DNA of 64,000 bases, from contig VZDJ01004378.1 in assembly GCA_008694505.1 (NCBI GenBank), positions 11,159,472 to 11,223,471 on the forward strand, written 5' to 3'. This stretch comes from Cyanoderma ruficeps. Taxonomy: Eukaryota > Chordata > Aves > Passeriformes > Timaliidae. The stretch's first letter is position 1; each line of letters begins with the position of its first letter. A model generated the notes under the pieces. It was not told the origin of the DNA. It worked only from the letters and a program-made list of their open reading frames with translations, and ran no database searches. Of the stretch, positions 1-13,812 are shown piece after piece. The translations under genes were made by a program, and so were the position numbers.

Positions 1-3000
1 TGATCACAGAAGTACAGCAAATTAGTCACAGAAGTACAGCAAAACACACAGTTCTCTGATCTCTTAAGTCGTAAAGGTCTATATCTCTTTAATCTATGAA
101 CACTTGGTACTTGCCTTCTCTCTAGCAGGAGCAATCTTTTCAACAAGAACCTGCTTTTCAGAGAAGAAGACAAAATTGGAAGAATTTAGTAGGAGATGTT
201 TAAAATATTTATGCTAGCAACCTCTATGCTTATCTCTATCATATACATTCAGAAAAGATTCTCTCAAAAGTTAAAACCAAGCAGTTGTGCCTGAGTCTTC
301 CAGGCACAGGTATGCTTACAGAAGCAGCATGTACACCAGTAGTCTCTTCCCTGGAGCTCCCCACTTTCTTTTGACCTCAAAACTTGAGCATCTGTACAGA
401 TAAGTCTTTGTGCCTTGGTAAACACATTGCTTTAGGTGTACACGCTGAAATAGAAAGCATTTCAACATCAAGTCATGTACAGCACTCTGAGAGAGGATGC
501 TCTAAACCTGTGCCCAGGGAAGAATTTTATTACTCCAGTGGTTGCCAGAGACCATCCAGCCATTTTACTCTGTTAGTAATTAGATACAGGATATTAATTT
601 CTCCCTTTAGAAGAAATCTGAACCCAGTATTACTGAAAAATGATCCGTGATCCTCAGGTATCTGACAACATTTAGGAGGCTTTACAGGAAGAAAAAAGCT
701 AGAGTTAAGATTTTAAGTTTAGCAATGAGGCATGAATTTCTACTACTTATATGGCACACGTTTATTTAAAACAATTAATTTACAGCAGATCATCATACCA
801 TTCTGCAGTGATTTTTGCAAATTTTATAGTAGAAAACTATGGGACAGCAGGCTAAAATGCCTGTGTACGTTTTAACTTAAGGAGAACAGTTAATTTAATG
901 GCACTCTTCAAATGCATACATAAGCAGGGACCTGGCTGACAAAACAGCTCAATCATGGAAAAGCTTAGTTAAAATTTAATCAGTTAATATCTAGATGGCT
1001 TCCCTTGACAATCCTGCTTTAGCTGCTGTGCAACCTGTCATTTTGTAACATGATTTGAGGAAAAATAAACACTTAAATAAGGTTTTGCAATGTTCAGCTT
1101 ATCCTGAAACGTCTCTTCACTAGACCAAGATACAGGAATAAGCATTTATTAAAAATACCACATGTGTAACTTTATAGTGTAACACACAAGCAATCCAGGA
1201 CAGCCTGGGGAGCCAAAGAAAGCAAGATTCAGTATGTAAAGTTTTATCAGAAACTGATGGACTAGGTTTTCTGAAATAGTTCGTACTGATCTAGCAGATC
1301 TGATCCCTTCATTAATGCTATTATGTCTTCAGCCACTCCATCACCCTTTTGCGTTTGTTCATGTTGCTTATCCCATTCTAAGCACACCTCCCTAAGAAAA
1401 GTTCTGCTGGAGAGTTTATTTCATGGGGTTGGTAAGAAAAAAGCTTAAAATCCTCCTTTGTAGTTTAAGGATCACTGTTGCCTACTTGTTTCTGGTGAGT
1501 GTGCTTCAAAGTGGAAGAACAGGCTAGTCCGTCCAAAAAGTTTGGAGGGTTCAAAACTTACATATGACTCCAAATGGAATCAGTGAAGAGAATTCAGCAT
1601 TGGGCAATATGCCCTTTGCCATATGGCTGCTGGGCTCCCTGCCAATCACAGCTCAAGAGCCAGTGCTTGAAATGGTAAGATAAAGAATTACAACCGTCTG
1701 GGGCTGGACCCCTGAGCTCACACATCTGCAAAGACGTGCGTGCCGACACCAAGAAACAGATCAGAAACAGAGACTCACGTGCTGGTGGAGACACAGGCCC
1801 ATAAAGCCACATGATGCAGTGCAGCTGGATATCCAGCTTGGCCCAGCAATGATATAGCTGCATTTACAGAGCTCTTGTGCCGCTAAAATTGGAGGTCTCT
1901 TGCATTCCCCCACAGCTTCTGCTTCCAAGGAAGTAGAGCCAATCTGGGAATGCTGAGAACATGCATCTGGGGTCTAGAAATGCTCCAAGTGAAAGCTGAC
2001 AGGATGAATCACCATCTTCCTGCCAGCTGAAGATGGGAAGAGATTTAACAACCAATCTCCTTCCCCATCCTCATCCCCTATCCTAACAAGGAGCTGTGAT
2101 ACCCAGGAGCAGAAGAGGTGATTCAGGTGAACAGGAGAGCAAACACCAAGTTTGGATCTGGAAACAGATACACATCAGGGGAAAAAAAAACATTCCAAAG
2201 AAAAATGTTTTAAGTGCAAAGCTGTTTCAGGTAAGTTTCAGACAGGACTTCAATACTTGACAGAATGTAGAAAGGATTATTACTTTCAGCTAAATCTATG
2301 AATATCAGTGAAACTATGACACCTGAGGTATAAACAGCACTCATCTACCAAATAGCCTAAAAATGACACTGAAGCTTTATTTTAACAATGTCCAATGGGA
2401 TAAATAAGCAGCATAGTCAGCACTGGCAATGTTGGGAAATGGCCAACACCAACGCAGCAGATTGAGCTGGGACTCGGAAATTGGGAGGAAAGCTGCTCAG
2501 GGAGGCCCATAGCCTTAGGCCAAAACACAAGGCACTGCTGTGCAGAGCAGGGAAGGGAAGGGAAAGGTAACAGAAGACAACTTCCATTAAGCCACACTAA
2601 TCACTGGAACTGCTTATAAGGAGGGAAAAGTACTGGGATGAGAGGACTGACTATGCCCTGGAGGCTGTTTGAGACTGCATCTTGGTCCACCTGGCTCCAG
2701 CAGTGCAAGGATATCTCAGGGAAGGGGAAAGGGACAGCAGGAGCAAGCTCAGTAATAGCATCTGCACTTCCAGAGGCTGCCCTTGCAGCAAAGACAACAC
2801 TGGTGCAGCGCCACCTTTCCTGAAAAGGCAGAGTTTTCAAAAGAGCAAGCCAGAAAGGCATAGTAAGCCATGGTTAGAGAGGATGATCTGCTCAGTGTAG
2901 AATGCAGTCTGCTTTACACTCAGACCAGCATCTCCTGCTCACTTCTCTGCCCAAGAATAATGGATGCCCAGCACTATGACTGGATTCCGCATCAGATTTT

Positions 3001-6000
3001 TTTCTGCTTAAGATCTTAATGGTGCTTCAGGTTTAAACTATTTCCTGATGGCAAAAATATCCATGGGTAGTCTGCTTGGCAAAAAGGAGGACCTGCCCCA
3101 TCATCTGTCTTACGATCTGAAGTGACACAACACAGGCCTTGGGATTTCTCTCCCCAGGGCTACCTCTGTTTTGACAACTTCACTGCAGTACTGATCCAGA
3201 CACTCCCTCCCTCTCTCAACAGTTTGGTTGCTGTACTCAGGACAGGACCCAGAAGGGCAGGGAGGGAAAGAACTCAAACCAAGACAACAGAGCAGCAGAG
3301 CACAGACACTGTGAGCTACAATGAAGACAGGCTGGGCTGCAGGCTCTAGCTCTACTTACAAGCAAGATACACACTACATGTGTGTATATGTATGAACACA
3401 CACACACACAGGCAAAGCTATAAGGCTATAAGCAAGGAAGATGATTCCAGGGCACTTAAGGACACAACAGTAGACAGGTTGATACAAGCAAGTAATAGCA
3501 CAATTTAAAGAGCCTGCTGACAGCTAAAAGATGCAAAGTAGCTTATTCTAAGAAGTACCTCCATCTATCTTATGGTGGAATAATTCATTTTATATTCAGT
3601 AAAATTTGTTTCCAGAGTAATTAATGCAAACTGACTTCAGAACTTTCTTAATTATTTGTGTGGGTACAAGAGGCATTTGCCTCAAAATACGTTAACTTGA
3701 AATCTCCAACTCCAGGGCCCTGAGCCAGACACGGACTGCTGAAGGAGAAAGAAATTCACTGGGAACAAGAACCATCCACAGAACGTACATTCCATAAAGC
3801 TTCACCAAAAGAGAAGAAATAGGTTAACCTCTCTCACTGCCAGTCCCAAAAGAGGTTCACACTTGTTCGAGGAAGTGGCATGAAAATCTGGTTTGTTTCC
3901 ACCACAACTCTCCCTGGAAAGCCTGAATGCGAGCAGGTATCTGTGACCACATTTCACTTCATCAGGACAAACAAATCATGGATATTCTTCTCCTCAGCAA
4001 GAGAGATTTCTGGAGCTCATTTTTGGAGCCTTGTCTGTGCTGCATTTCCAGTTCACAGCATTAAGCACATATGAATTAAATTGTCAAGAAAGACTACCTC
4101 CCCTACCTCTCAACAAAACCCCTCAAGAAATTCGCATCTCAAACCACATCCTTATTAAAAAAAATTAATAAGTACTTAGTCAGAAGGGTGTGTGCAAGCC
4201 ACTAAACCAAAATTCCTAAACTCTAATCCTTTCCAACAATAAAACCTTCTGCTTCTGCCAAACCACTTGGTCCATCTGTTTCACTTTCTTTCCTGTAGAA
4301 GGGAGAACATGGCTTCCTCCACAAAAGCAGTCTGTGGGCTTGATCTTCATAGTGTCCTTTTCCAACTACGTTTTTCTTACTTGCAAATCATTTTCACACT
4401 AAAGCTTCAGGTCTTAGCTAACAGAAAACTCAGGTGATTGTACAAGCCATCTTGAGCCATTGCCATACACACAGGGGTATCTGCTTTTTGTTGTTTTGTT
4501 TAAAAAAAACAGCTGGAAAAATATAGGTTTTGGCTTGCATTTTCTTGACAGTTGAGGGATAGAGAAGAGAGTATCCTCTCACATAAAATGCCTTCTTGAA
4601 AAAAATAAAATCTGAAGAACCAAATAAGAGTTCAGCCAATCTGCTTCCAGGTTTCAACATTTAATTCAAAAGATCAACATTTTTCCTAGACTTAGGGAAA
4701 GTCTAAGTAGGTATTTTCTCTAATGTCTTCTCATCACAAAGAAAAATCTGATTTATGAAATGGAGAATTCCTTTTTAATCATTAAATAACTAATTAACAC
4801 CTTCTAATACTTCAGGGATGTAAATTTAGAAGAAATTCCATTTGTTGTCCTGTACCTTGCAAACCTTCAAAAACACATGCTGTGGAGAACCTGACCACCA
4901 GTCCATCCATCAAGATGTAGGTAACTAATCCAACAGGTATACAAGAAATAATTATTTAAACAACATATACCACTTAACTGCAACCATTTCTAGGCTTCCT
5001 ACTTCAAGGTACAAAGCAAAGGTGGCTTGAGAGCACCTTCAAAAATGTCTTCTGCAGGCTACCTTTGGAGAAATTGCTCCTGTGGGTGGATATATGTAAA
5101 TAAGTGTTCCCACTCCTTAGGGTTTCATATGGAAACATTTACTAAGTTACACCAGCATAAATGGCTGTAAAATCTCAGAACAAACCTTCTCCTTCAACAT
5201 TAGATACTTCACCTCAGATTTTATTTGTAATTAAAATGTTCCACAGGAAATAATACCCATAGCCTTAATTAGGTAATTAAACCTGTTCTTGAAGACTTAT
5301 GTAATGCAAAAGAACAATCACGCAGATGGAAAAGTTTAAACCTACTAATTACATGCATGCACAAGTTACAAGCAAAAGCTTCTTTCTTAAATCACTTATT
5401 TTAACTTTTGCAAAATTACATGTTCAACAACCAGCTGTTGTGCATGAGAAGCGAAGAGCTTACTAATGCAAACCCATTTCACAGTGCTGCACTAAAAGCC
5501 CCACATTAATTCTCATAGATTTAGAAGACTCAGAGGAAGAAAATCAAAGAATCACAAAAAGCTCAAGCCTGCTTTCTAAATCCTCTTGATCTTAAAAAGT
5601 TGCCAAAAGTTTGGAATAACTTCTCTTTACATGATTGTAGTAAATATTCCTTCCTCACCTGCCTATCCCACGCTTCTCCAAGATGAGTGGTAATAAAGAT
5701 GTCTCAGCTGCTCATGAGGCAGCTGTCAAACCATCCTACTTTAGAGCTATAAAAAGTACAAGGATTAAAGAGGGTGGGGGGAAAATCAAGTACCATTACT
5801 TTTCTTAGTGGTTAAGTGTTTGTACAGCTGTAAATCAACCCTGAAAAATTAAGATGTTCCAAAAGATGCACTGAGGAGCCTCACAGATACTCAAGGGTTT
5901 AAAAAAATCAGTGCTTTTCATCCTCTTTTGCAACTTGTTGCTCAAAACATGTACAGCCCAAGTTGGAATCTGCATGTCAAAATTAACTTTCCTATGATCA

Positions 6001-8443
6001 GCCTCTGGCTTCATGAGGATCTGAAAAAGGACAATTGCAGTTATACTTATTTGTATAGAAATGCATTTAGATCAGTTTACATCAGTGCCTCAAGTAAACA
6101 GCCAGGGGTATTTTACAGCAAGTCAGCCAGTTCTCCAAACCTTTTTAAATAGTCTTGTCTTGCCTTGCAGAACTTGGGCCCCAGAAAGTAAAAAACTACT
6201 GATCTTCCACACAGCCCCCGCTACTGATTAGCTCTTCATACGTTGTCACACTGCAAAACATTTACACAAGACCATTCAGCCATGCAGATTTTACAACTGG
6301 TCAGAAATACTTGAGTATTATTATATAAAGATTTAAATATCAGGTAAAGAAACCCCAACAACACCACATCCAAACAAGTCAGCCTTGTGTGCCCAAAAGC
6401 TACTCAGTTCCACAAAACTGCTGGGGAAAAAGAAAAGCAAATACACTCACATTTCTCTCAGCTGAAACAAAACCAACCACAGTGAAAACTCAGGGAGAAG
6501 TCCAGCTATCTAGAAGGTTAGACAATAATAATAATGTCAAACTTTCTAATATTTACTAGCTGGAAATTGCAGTTCCTTCCTTTTTCAGTAATGTTTGCTT
6601 ATGTAAATTCTTAGCAACATTTGTTACCAGTAGAGAGTACAATTAGACTAAAATTTTCTATCTTAAGAGACCCACGTTTGGGGAATACAAATTTATCAAT
6701 GTGTGTCTAAATTCAGCAAGTCATCTGCAATGCAACAGAGAAGACACCACAAGAACAACAAAGAGCTTTATACTACCCAAGTACCTGGTTTTAATTTGAC
6801 TTTAGGAAAAAAGCAACTGTTAATAACCTACTGCCCATGAGAAAAACACTCCTGTTTTCTTTGACCTAAGAAGCTACATCAGTAGACAAGATACTCAGTA
6901 GTTACCTTCACATGACCTCATCATCAAGGATTCACTTGTGGACATTTAGGTGATACAAAAGTATTAATTATGATCCTCACCACCTGCATTAATAGGTCAA
7001 AACCACAACTCATGTTCAGACTGGATCTGCTCTTTTAGTTGAGCTCTTTAACTATAAAATCTACATACACAGAACATTTCCTTCATATGATATCTCCTTC
7101 AGTGCAGCACGTGAGACTCTCAACATGTGCTTTCCTCACTTTTTGCAGCAGAGGACAACTGGTCTTGATGGGTGTTCCCAAGTATTTGCCTTGGTATTTT
7201 AATTTAGTAAAACAGTCTGTGTTTATTCACACCTTTTGGATCCCCCAGTCTTGTACTAGACTACTAAGTACCAAAGACTGTGTCAGTAGCTCTCCCATTT
7301 CTTCCTGTGTCTGACATGGGCTGAAATATCAGTGGCTTAACAGCATGAGTCCACTCAGCATGTACTATTATTATTTTATTTTATTTTAAGATCAGTGGAA
7401 GCAGCTACTAGGTGTAACAACACTTATAAAAAAGTAAGAAAACCATGCTTCACAGCTGCTTATGCTTCAGGCCAAAGGCTGGGTTTGCAGCAGCCAGACA
7501 GTGCTGTGAGCTTGCCAGGCTTTTTTAGCCAGGTTCTGGTTATTGTAAGGCCTTTATCTTGACCTACAAACAGATCTCCAGTTACAGGCAAGCATGTCAG
7601 TATACATCCATTTTTCTTACTGTAATTCTGTTCAGAATTCCTTCCCATTCAAGCTTTTCTCTACAGTTATCCAGCAACTCATGAAACAGATGCATAAAAT
7701 GCCAATTTTAAACACACTTCTCCCAAGGAATACAAATTATCCCTAGTTTCAGAAATCTTGATGTGCTTTGGGAATGGCTAGACAGAGCCATCTCCTGGCT
7801 AGACAGGAAACAGAACTTCTGTAAATACACACCTTACCATGTGTGAACGAGTTATTCATCCACTGCAAGAGAAGACCTGTGTGCAGATTCAAGGGTTGGT
7901 TTCAAAGGATAGTCTTCATATCTGCACAGCATAGTTCCTCAGATCAACTAGTTAATAACGACATAGATGAAGGAGAACAACCCATCCTGTTGCTACTAGG
8001 TTTTTGGAGAGTATAATGTAAAGCCAACAGCAAGCCCCAAACCTCTCCTGCTGGCTTAAGAAATACTGACACAGCAGCAAAGCTTTATTCATTTGTCCAT
8101 AACAGAAGTCCCAAAGAACACCCAGGGTCCAGGAGACAAATCACACACTTGGTCAGAACTGTGAGGCATCCTAACCTGCAAATCTGTCTGATTTCCTTAG
8201 ACATATCTGAACTCAGATACCTCACTTTTCACCATCAATTGATACAAAGAAGTACTAGTTATGCTTTGGGGATCTTGTTCAGGATTAAATTAACATGACC
8301 CAAACTATACGGTATTTTAATTACACACAACTCATCAGGAACTGAGATAAAAAGATCAAAAAAAACCCCCTTACTTGGTGTTGATGAGTTTAACCCTAAC
8401 TGAGTTTCTAAGTATCATGTAATGTGGATTTACTTTTAAAAAA
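1..8443. other. AT-rich noncoding sequence, no recognisable gene
   Basis: No recognisable exon, RNA gene or transposon was found. Reading frames are short, overlap on both strands and have no family resemblance. An 18-bp unit is repeated in tandem at 4-21 and 26-43 (22-bp period). A short (CA)n run lies near 3,400 and a (TTTTA)n run near 7,370. The stretch could be intron or intergenic; sequence alone does not decide. Confidence 0.6.
4..43. repeat. Short tandem duplication at window edge
   Basis: The 18-base unit starting TCACAGAAGTACAGC occurs at 4-21 and again, identical, at 26-43, separated by four bases. The array may continue beyond the left edge of the window, so the copy number is unknown. 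Confidence 0.8.
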
Positions 8444-8505
8444 ATCATAGAACATCCTGTGTAGATAGTGACCCACAACAATCATCAAGTCTGACTCAAA
8501 ATAAT
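8444..8505 (-). mobile_element. CR1 LINE 3'-end relic
   Basis: On the plus strand this reads AATCATAGAACATCCTG followed by a diverged 'acccacaa..atcatcaagtctgactc' stretch. That is the reverse complement of the 3' end of an avian CR1 element and is closely similar to the clearer copy at 60,131. It is only about 60 bp and well diverged, so it is an old, severely 5'-truncated insertion on the minus strand. The family is inferred from recall of CR1 3' ends. Confidence 0.6.
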
Positions 8506-11500
8506 AGCATTCTCAGACAGCATTCAGTCATTTGCTTCAGTAGGTTTTAAAGCTGTAATTATTGCTCCTTAGACAGAATTCACTATTAGAACTCTTTTTA
8601 AAACTGCTTCTCTGCACAGCATACTACAGCTTATATGTAAGAGTCATTTTCCTCTTTCTACTAACCAAGAAGAAAGATGTGAGCATAGCAAACAAGCCTT
8701 CTTCCGTACTTAAGCCTATCTCTAGATGCCTTGTTAAATCAACACTCAGGACAGCTAACAGATGTGAGGTCACTGATAAATCACTGGATTTTGTTCAATT
8801 AACTGTCCTTGTTAGTTTTCTTCCTTTCTAAAAAGGATATTTCCATCTGTTCTGAATGGTAGCAAACACTGACCCGCCTGTAAACATAAACAGTACAAAC
8901 ACTACACACACTTCAAGGCAGGTAGGGAAAAATGCCATGATCACTAAGCTGAAGCCTAACAGCACCATGAAATATAGTGGGATAAAGAACTTCCCATGGC
9001 AGTGAGAGCAGTCTGTCATTAGTATCTTCTCTAGGCTGTAAGTGCAAGCAGTTAGCAACTGCAGCCTTTTGACTCAGACTTTATTTTATACTGCAGTAGG
9101 TACACCTGCACCTCAGAGGAACTAGAGTCTTTTGGATCCTAGTTTTATTTATAGTTGAGCAAATATCCCTCTGTTCCCTTCTTAGAGGCAGATGACAAAA
9201 CACAGGGTTTCTGAAGTCCTGGTTTTCCTGTGTACTACCACTTGTACAAGAGCAGGAGAGGGCACAGCCATCATCAACAGGAGTGGCATGTGGCCCTGCT
9301 CCAGCCTTGGTGCCATTTTAGAGTGGATCACATACAGCAGGATTTGGGATCTCAGGCTAGTGCAGTGCATGACCCAGGTCAACAGAGTGAAGCAGAGCAC
9401 TCTGGTCCTGCACTAAAGCTGCTGTCCCCTCCTACATGGGTGCATGAACAACAGTGAGATCATTGGAGGCATTTCACGTAGGCAGTCTGGCAAGTCACAG
9501 ATGTCACTTCTAACTAACACAGACATTATTCATAGCCAGTCACTGCTTCCTATCTACAGATAGCTGATTGCATTCAGACCAGATTGGAAACAAGGTTGGC
9601 TAAAAAAAAAGAAAAAAAAGAGCCAGACAATCTGTTCTCTCAGAGCTCCAGCCATTCCTGGACACAGAAAGTGGGAAAGACTTTGACAGCCAGGACCCAC
9701 ACTTTAACACAATAGCTCCTCAAAGTCAAGAATACAGCAAGATAATGCACTATTAGCCAAGTGCTGTAGAAACCTCAGCAACTAGCATTTGAGTTTGCCT
9801 TTTACTGCAGCTGGAGGATCTGACAACTTTGTTTTCCATTCCTTGCTTGCTCTCTTTTGTCCAATCATTTTTTTAAACATCCAGACTTTCTGCACACAGC
9901 GTAAACAGAAGAGATCATGTAGCAGTTCAATGGGCTGTGTGAAGATGTGTGGCCTGTTCTGTGTTTCTTTAATTGCATTAATAGATCTGATACCTTTTGT
10001 TTCTATTCTAAGATCTACATTTACAAGAACACATAAGAAAATTTAACCACAGTAAGAACAGCACAGATTGCTGGCAATGTAAAGTTTTAACATCAATTTA
10101 TCACTTAACCAGAGGTATCACCTCAAATGAACTTATTTCTGTACATTGTATTCTTTGCTAAAGCATGATGTGGCCTACTTAGCACACAGCTGCACCCAGG
10201 ATCCCCCTTCCCTAGGACTAGAATATAACGAACCAACAATTTTTGGCAAATACTTCATAGTCACAACTTGCATGGATCAAGCTTAATCACTCTTTAGTTC
10301 AAAAATTTGTGAAGTTTATCATCACCAATTTTTAATACTTACAATAATGTACTACAATCAAAAGTTTGCTCTCTGCAACAATATACTAATATTTAAAAGA
10401 TTTAGTTGTGATCACAATTTAAAAATGTGTTGAACTTACTGTATGATTATTTTTGATAACTTAACCATTAGATCACAAAGCTGATGTACCAAGAAAATAT
10501 TTTATGCAGCTATCTATAAAAGTATGCACTCATGTCAGAGCATCATCTATTAAATTAACTTCAATATTCTATAAGATTTCCCTTTATTAAGGAACTCTTC
10601 TCTGACAACACTAAAATCCATTTACTGATGTACTTAATGAGGAAGTTAATCTGGCACAGCACTCCTCTACAAGCCCTTAAATGTGGAACTTCTGAAGTGC
10701 TCATTAAAAGCAGAGTAGTGAACACAGTGGGAACGCATTAAAAGTGCTTGGTGTTTCTGTTTGGGGTTTTTTTGTTGTTGTTGTTTGGTTGGCATTTTTT
10801 TGTTAAGCCTTCTCCTTTTTCTGCTTTGCACACCTGATATATACTAGCAGCTGTTTATAAGCACCAGACCTGAGTTTGCATTCACAGGTGCAATGGAGAC
10901 CAAACAATCAAACTAAGAACAGAAAATCCAGAGATGTTTACAAAAGCGTAAGGGGATAATTGTGCAGCAGAGTAAAGTAAGCACTCAAGATCTGGCAAGT
11001 TCCAGAAATTTTTAGAGGCTGGCAATTACCACAAAGCATTTTTCAATCTCTTACCATTGCTCTCCTTATCAGCATGAGGATTGCTATGACTAAAGTGTGA
11101 CATACAAACCTCTTCATTTGAAAAATGTGAAGTTTTGGAGTCTTTTTCTTGGCACTCAAAAACCAAACCAAACCAAAAATCCCACACCAAAACACCAATC
11201 AATCAAACAACAACAAGCCAAAATAAGTTACAGTAACCTAGAGAAATACTCAGAAGACTGAACAGTAAACTAAGAACCAGACACAATTAGTTACATACAA
11301 ATTTTTGTTTGTTTTTAATTGGAATTGATTCCATCTCACAGTCTATCACAGAATAAGAAACGGTACTAGGGAAAAATCTCAGATTTTATCTACAGGAAAA
11401 ATGTTTTTTAAAAGTCTGTCATATAGGAGACCTCAGCTTTTTTAATTACTTCCCTCATCCTGGTCCAAACAATACACTTTTTTTCCCCCCACAGCATGTA

Positions 11501-13762
11501 CTCTTTACTTATCACTTGGATTTAGATCTATGATTCTATTCCTGGTTTAGACTGAAACCTCCTCAACCCACCCTACATTCCACCACTGCTGTTGGGGAGG
11601 GGCAAAGAGGTCAGGCCATGCTGATGCTGAAATGGTAGGCAAAGTGTTCTAATCCCTAACAATATTTGCACCACCAAGGGCAGTAACCATGGGTAGTAAC
11701 ATTCCCAATTATTTAAGCACATACTAACCTTTTGCAGGAACATTTCACCATTAGTGAAGTCATAAAAGTGAGCCGTGCAAACAGGGCTGAAGGAGAAAAG
11801 TAGGTTCAACTGAAGAACAAGGCAAAGCATGACGCACAAGAACTATGGAACTGGGGACTCTTAAGACAGAACTGAAACCCATTTATGTTTGGGATGCTGC
11901 ATGGACCCTGCCTTCTTTCTTACTGACCACAGACACTGTGTTAGCACTGGCACTCAGCTGATTGCATGGCAGAACTGTGCAGAATTTTAAACAAGCAGAA
12001 AGATAATGTTGCAAAAAAAAGAAAAAAGGGGGGGAAAAAAAAGGAGAGAAAAGTTAAATTTCCTGTTGATTTGATTTTCTAAACCAGTTCACCGTGAGGT
12101 TAGACAACCAGGAATGCCACTACAAGGGGAGAGGCAGACCACAGCAGCACTTACCTAAGCAGTGCTCTAAGCCAGTGGAACCAGGCCCTTTGTGACCACT
12201 TTTCCCTTTGCTGTTCTCAAGTCATTATTGTTGTGTCCATGTTGAGTGATTCCACTTTAACATTCAGTGGAACACCCTGAATGTGAAGCATTCTCTTCTC
12301 TTGCAGTTACACACTGGGGTAGGCAAGGAAGAACACAGGATAGATTTCCATCAGGTAGGAAATAGCTGTTTGTATTAGCAAATACAACAGGAGGTTTAAA
12401 GTATAATATATGAACATCTATGGCTGAAGTACTGGAATACTTAATACAAATAGAATTAAGAATTATTAACAGCTTACAGAAAGAATAAAGATTTACTTAC
12501 TTACATAGAACACTGCAGATTGACTGAACAGTAACAGCCTGACATGCTAGATAGTAACACAAGAAACCCTGAAAATACAATGGTCCCTTTAGAGTGTGAA
12601 TCTGAGCATCAGCACAGAGCAGTGGAATTCCTTAGAAGGACATGCTTTTCCTGCATGGCCAACTGACCTAGCAGTACCACCAGCACCCACTGGCAATAGG
12701 CTTGTTATGCTCAGATACCTCAAACAGTTCCCTAAACATCCTCAGATACCCAGAAAACCATTCGGAATCAAATTACAGCCTCCACAATAAGCTCCAACCA
12801 AATCCAATTTCCACTAAATCATTAAACATACGTTTGGGCATCCAAAAATTCAGAGTTCACTGAAATTCACTTATCAAACTTTCCCTTTACTACCAAACTA
12901 CCTTGGAAGAATACACACTCATAAAAATTTTGTCTGAAAGGGTACAAAAACATGCAACTTTGGCTACTTGCAAGGGAGCACGATGCAAACATACGGAATA
13001 TGAAAACAAAACAAACTCAGAGGTCCAAGTTCAGATGCAAGATTGCTACTCATCCAGAATGACCAGTTTCTCAACCTTAGTTGATATCATGTAGATTTAA
13101 AAGATGAAAATCTTAATTGCCTTTTACAGTTGTTTCTGAAGAATTTCCTGAAGATCTTGTAAATATTTTAAGAACAGATCCCTGACCATTTGTGGGCCAT
13201 GAATGAGCAGGGTCTGCTGTCCCACATAATGAGCAAGATGCTTTAATATGACAAAGCCCAAATGACTATTGCTTATATCACATCTCTAAACAGCAAGATG
13301 AAGCCTATATTTCATGAATACAGCTTCAAAATTAGTATTTTAGAAGGTATTTTCAAAAGAAAAGCAACTTAGTGGTTACTTGAATCTTAATCCCATCTAA
13401 CAGCACTGGATGATATAGTAACTCAAGTGCCACTAAGTCACTAAGTCACCCTGAAGCCAGCTACTTCAGCAACCAGGCATCCAAGAATGAAGGAAGCCAG
13501 TCAAACAGGTCAACACACCCTGCACCTGATCACGATGCAGTACTGGAGCTTCAAAGAGTAACTGCACGCACAAGGGAAAACCTGCATTCTTCTACTATCC
13601 CCATTCTTCCAGGAATATGTGATTTTCTAAAGGCATTCTAATTTATGAAGATACAGTTCACAGAAATACTGGTTTATTCATTAAGAGACCTGCTGCATGC
13701 TGCAGAAATCCCAATGCTGCATTGATACAGAGTGGTCTGAATTAATCTGACCCTCCTTTGAG
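8506..13762. other. AT-rich noncoding sequence, no recognisable gene
   Basis: No supported gene. A moderately GC-richer patch at 9,190-9,460 is open in several frames on both strands but matches nothing I recognise. T-rich, G-rich and A-rich runs occur near 10,760-10,800 and 12,014-12,044. Intron versus intergenic status is undetermined. Confidence 0.55.
12014..12044. repeat. A-rich/G-rich low-complexity tract
   Basis: A homopurine run in which A tracts are interrupted by G and by a run of seven G. Simple sequence, prone to slippage and assembly error. Confidence 0.8.
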
Positions 13763-13812
13763 AGATTAGATCAAGGGACCTCTGGAGGTTGTTTCCAACC
13801 AGAATGATTTTA
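13763..13812 (+). mobile_element. CR1 LINE 3'-end relic
   Basis: The stretch 'gattagatcaagggacctc' and then 'tggaggttgtttccaacc' followed by 'agaatgatttt' matches the terminal part of avian CR1 elements in sense orientation (normally a 'gacctctagaggtcccttccaacc' type sequence followed by the ATTCT-rich tail). About 50 bp is recognisable, so it is an ancient, short 5'-truncated copy. Confidence 0.6.

Noticed and set aside
1594..2861. Run of long minus-strand frames (1,594-2,055 and 2,382-2,861), each interrupted by one or two stops
   Set aside because: The two runs are in different frames, show no splice signals or recognisable domain, and are within chance expectation for six frames over 64 kb.
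8828..9400. Two minus-strand frames with hydrophobic segments suggesting a transporter pseudogene
   Set aside because: The hydrophobicity follows from T-rich codons, the intervening sequence is full of stops, and I could not match any transporter family with confidence.
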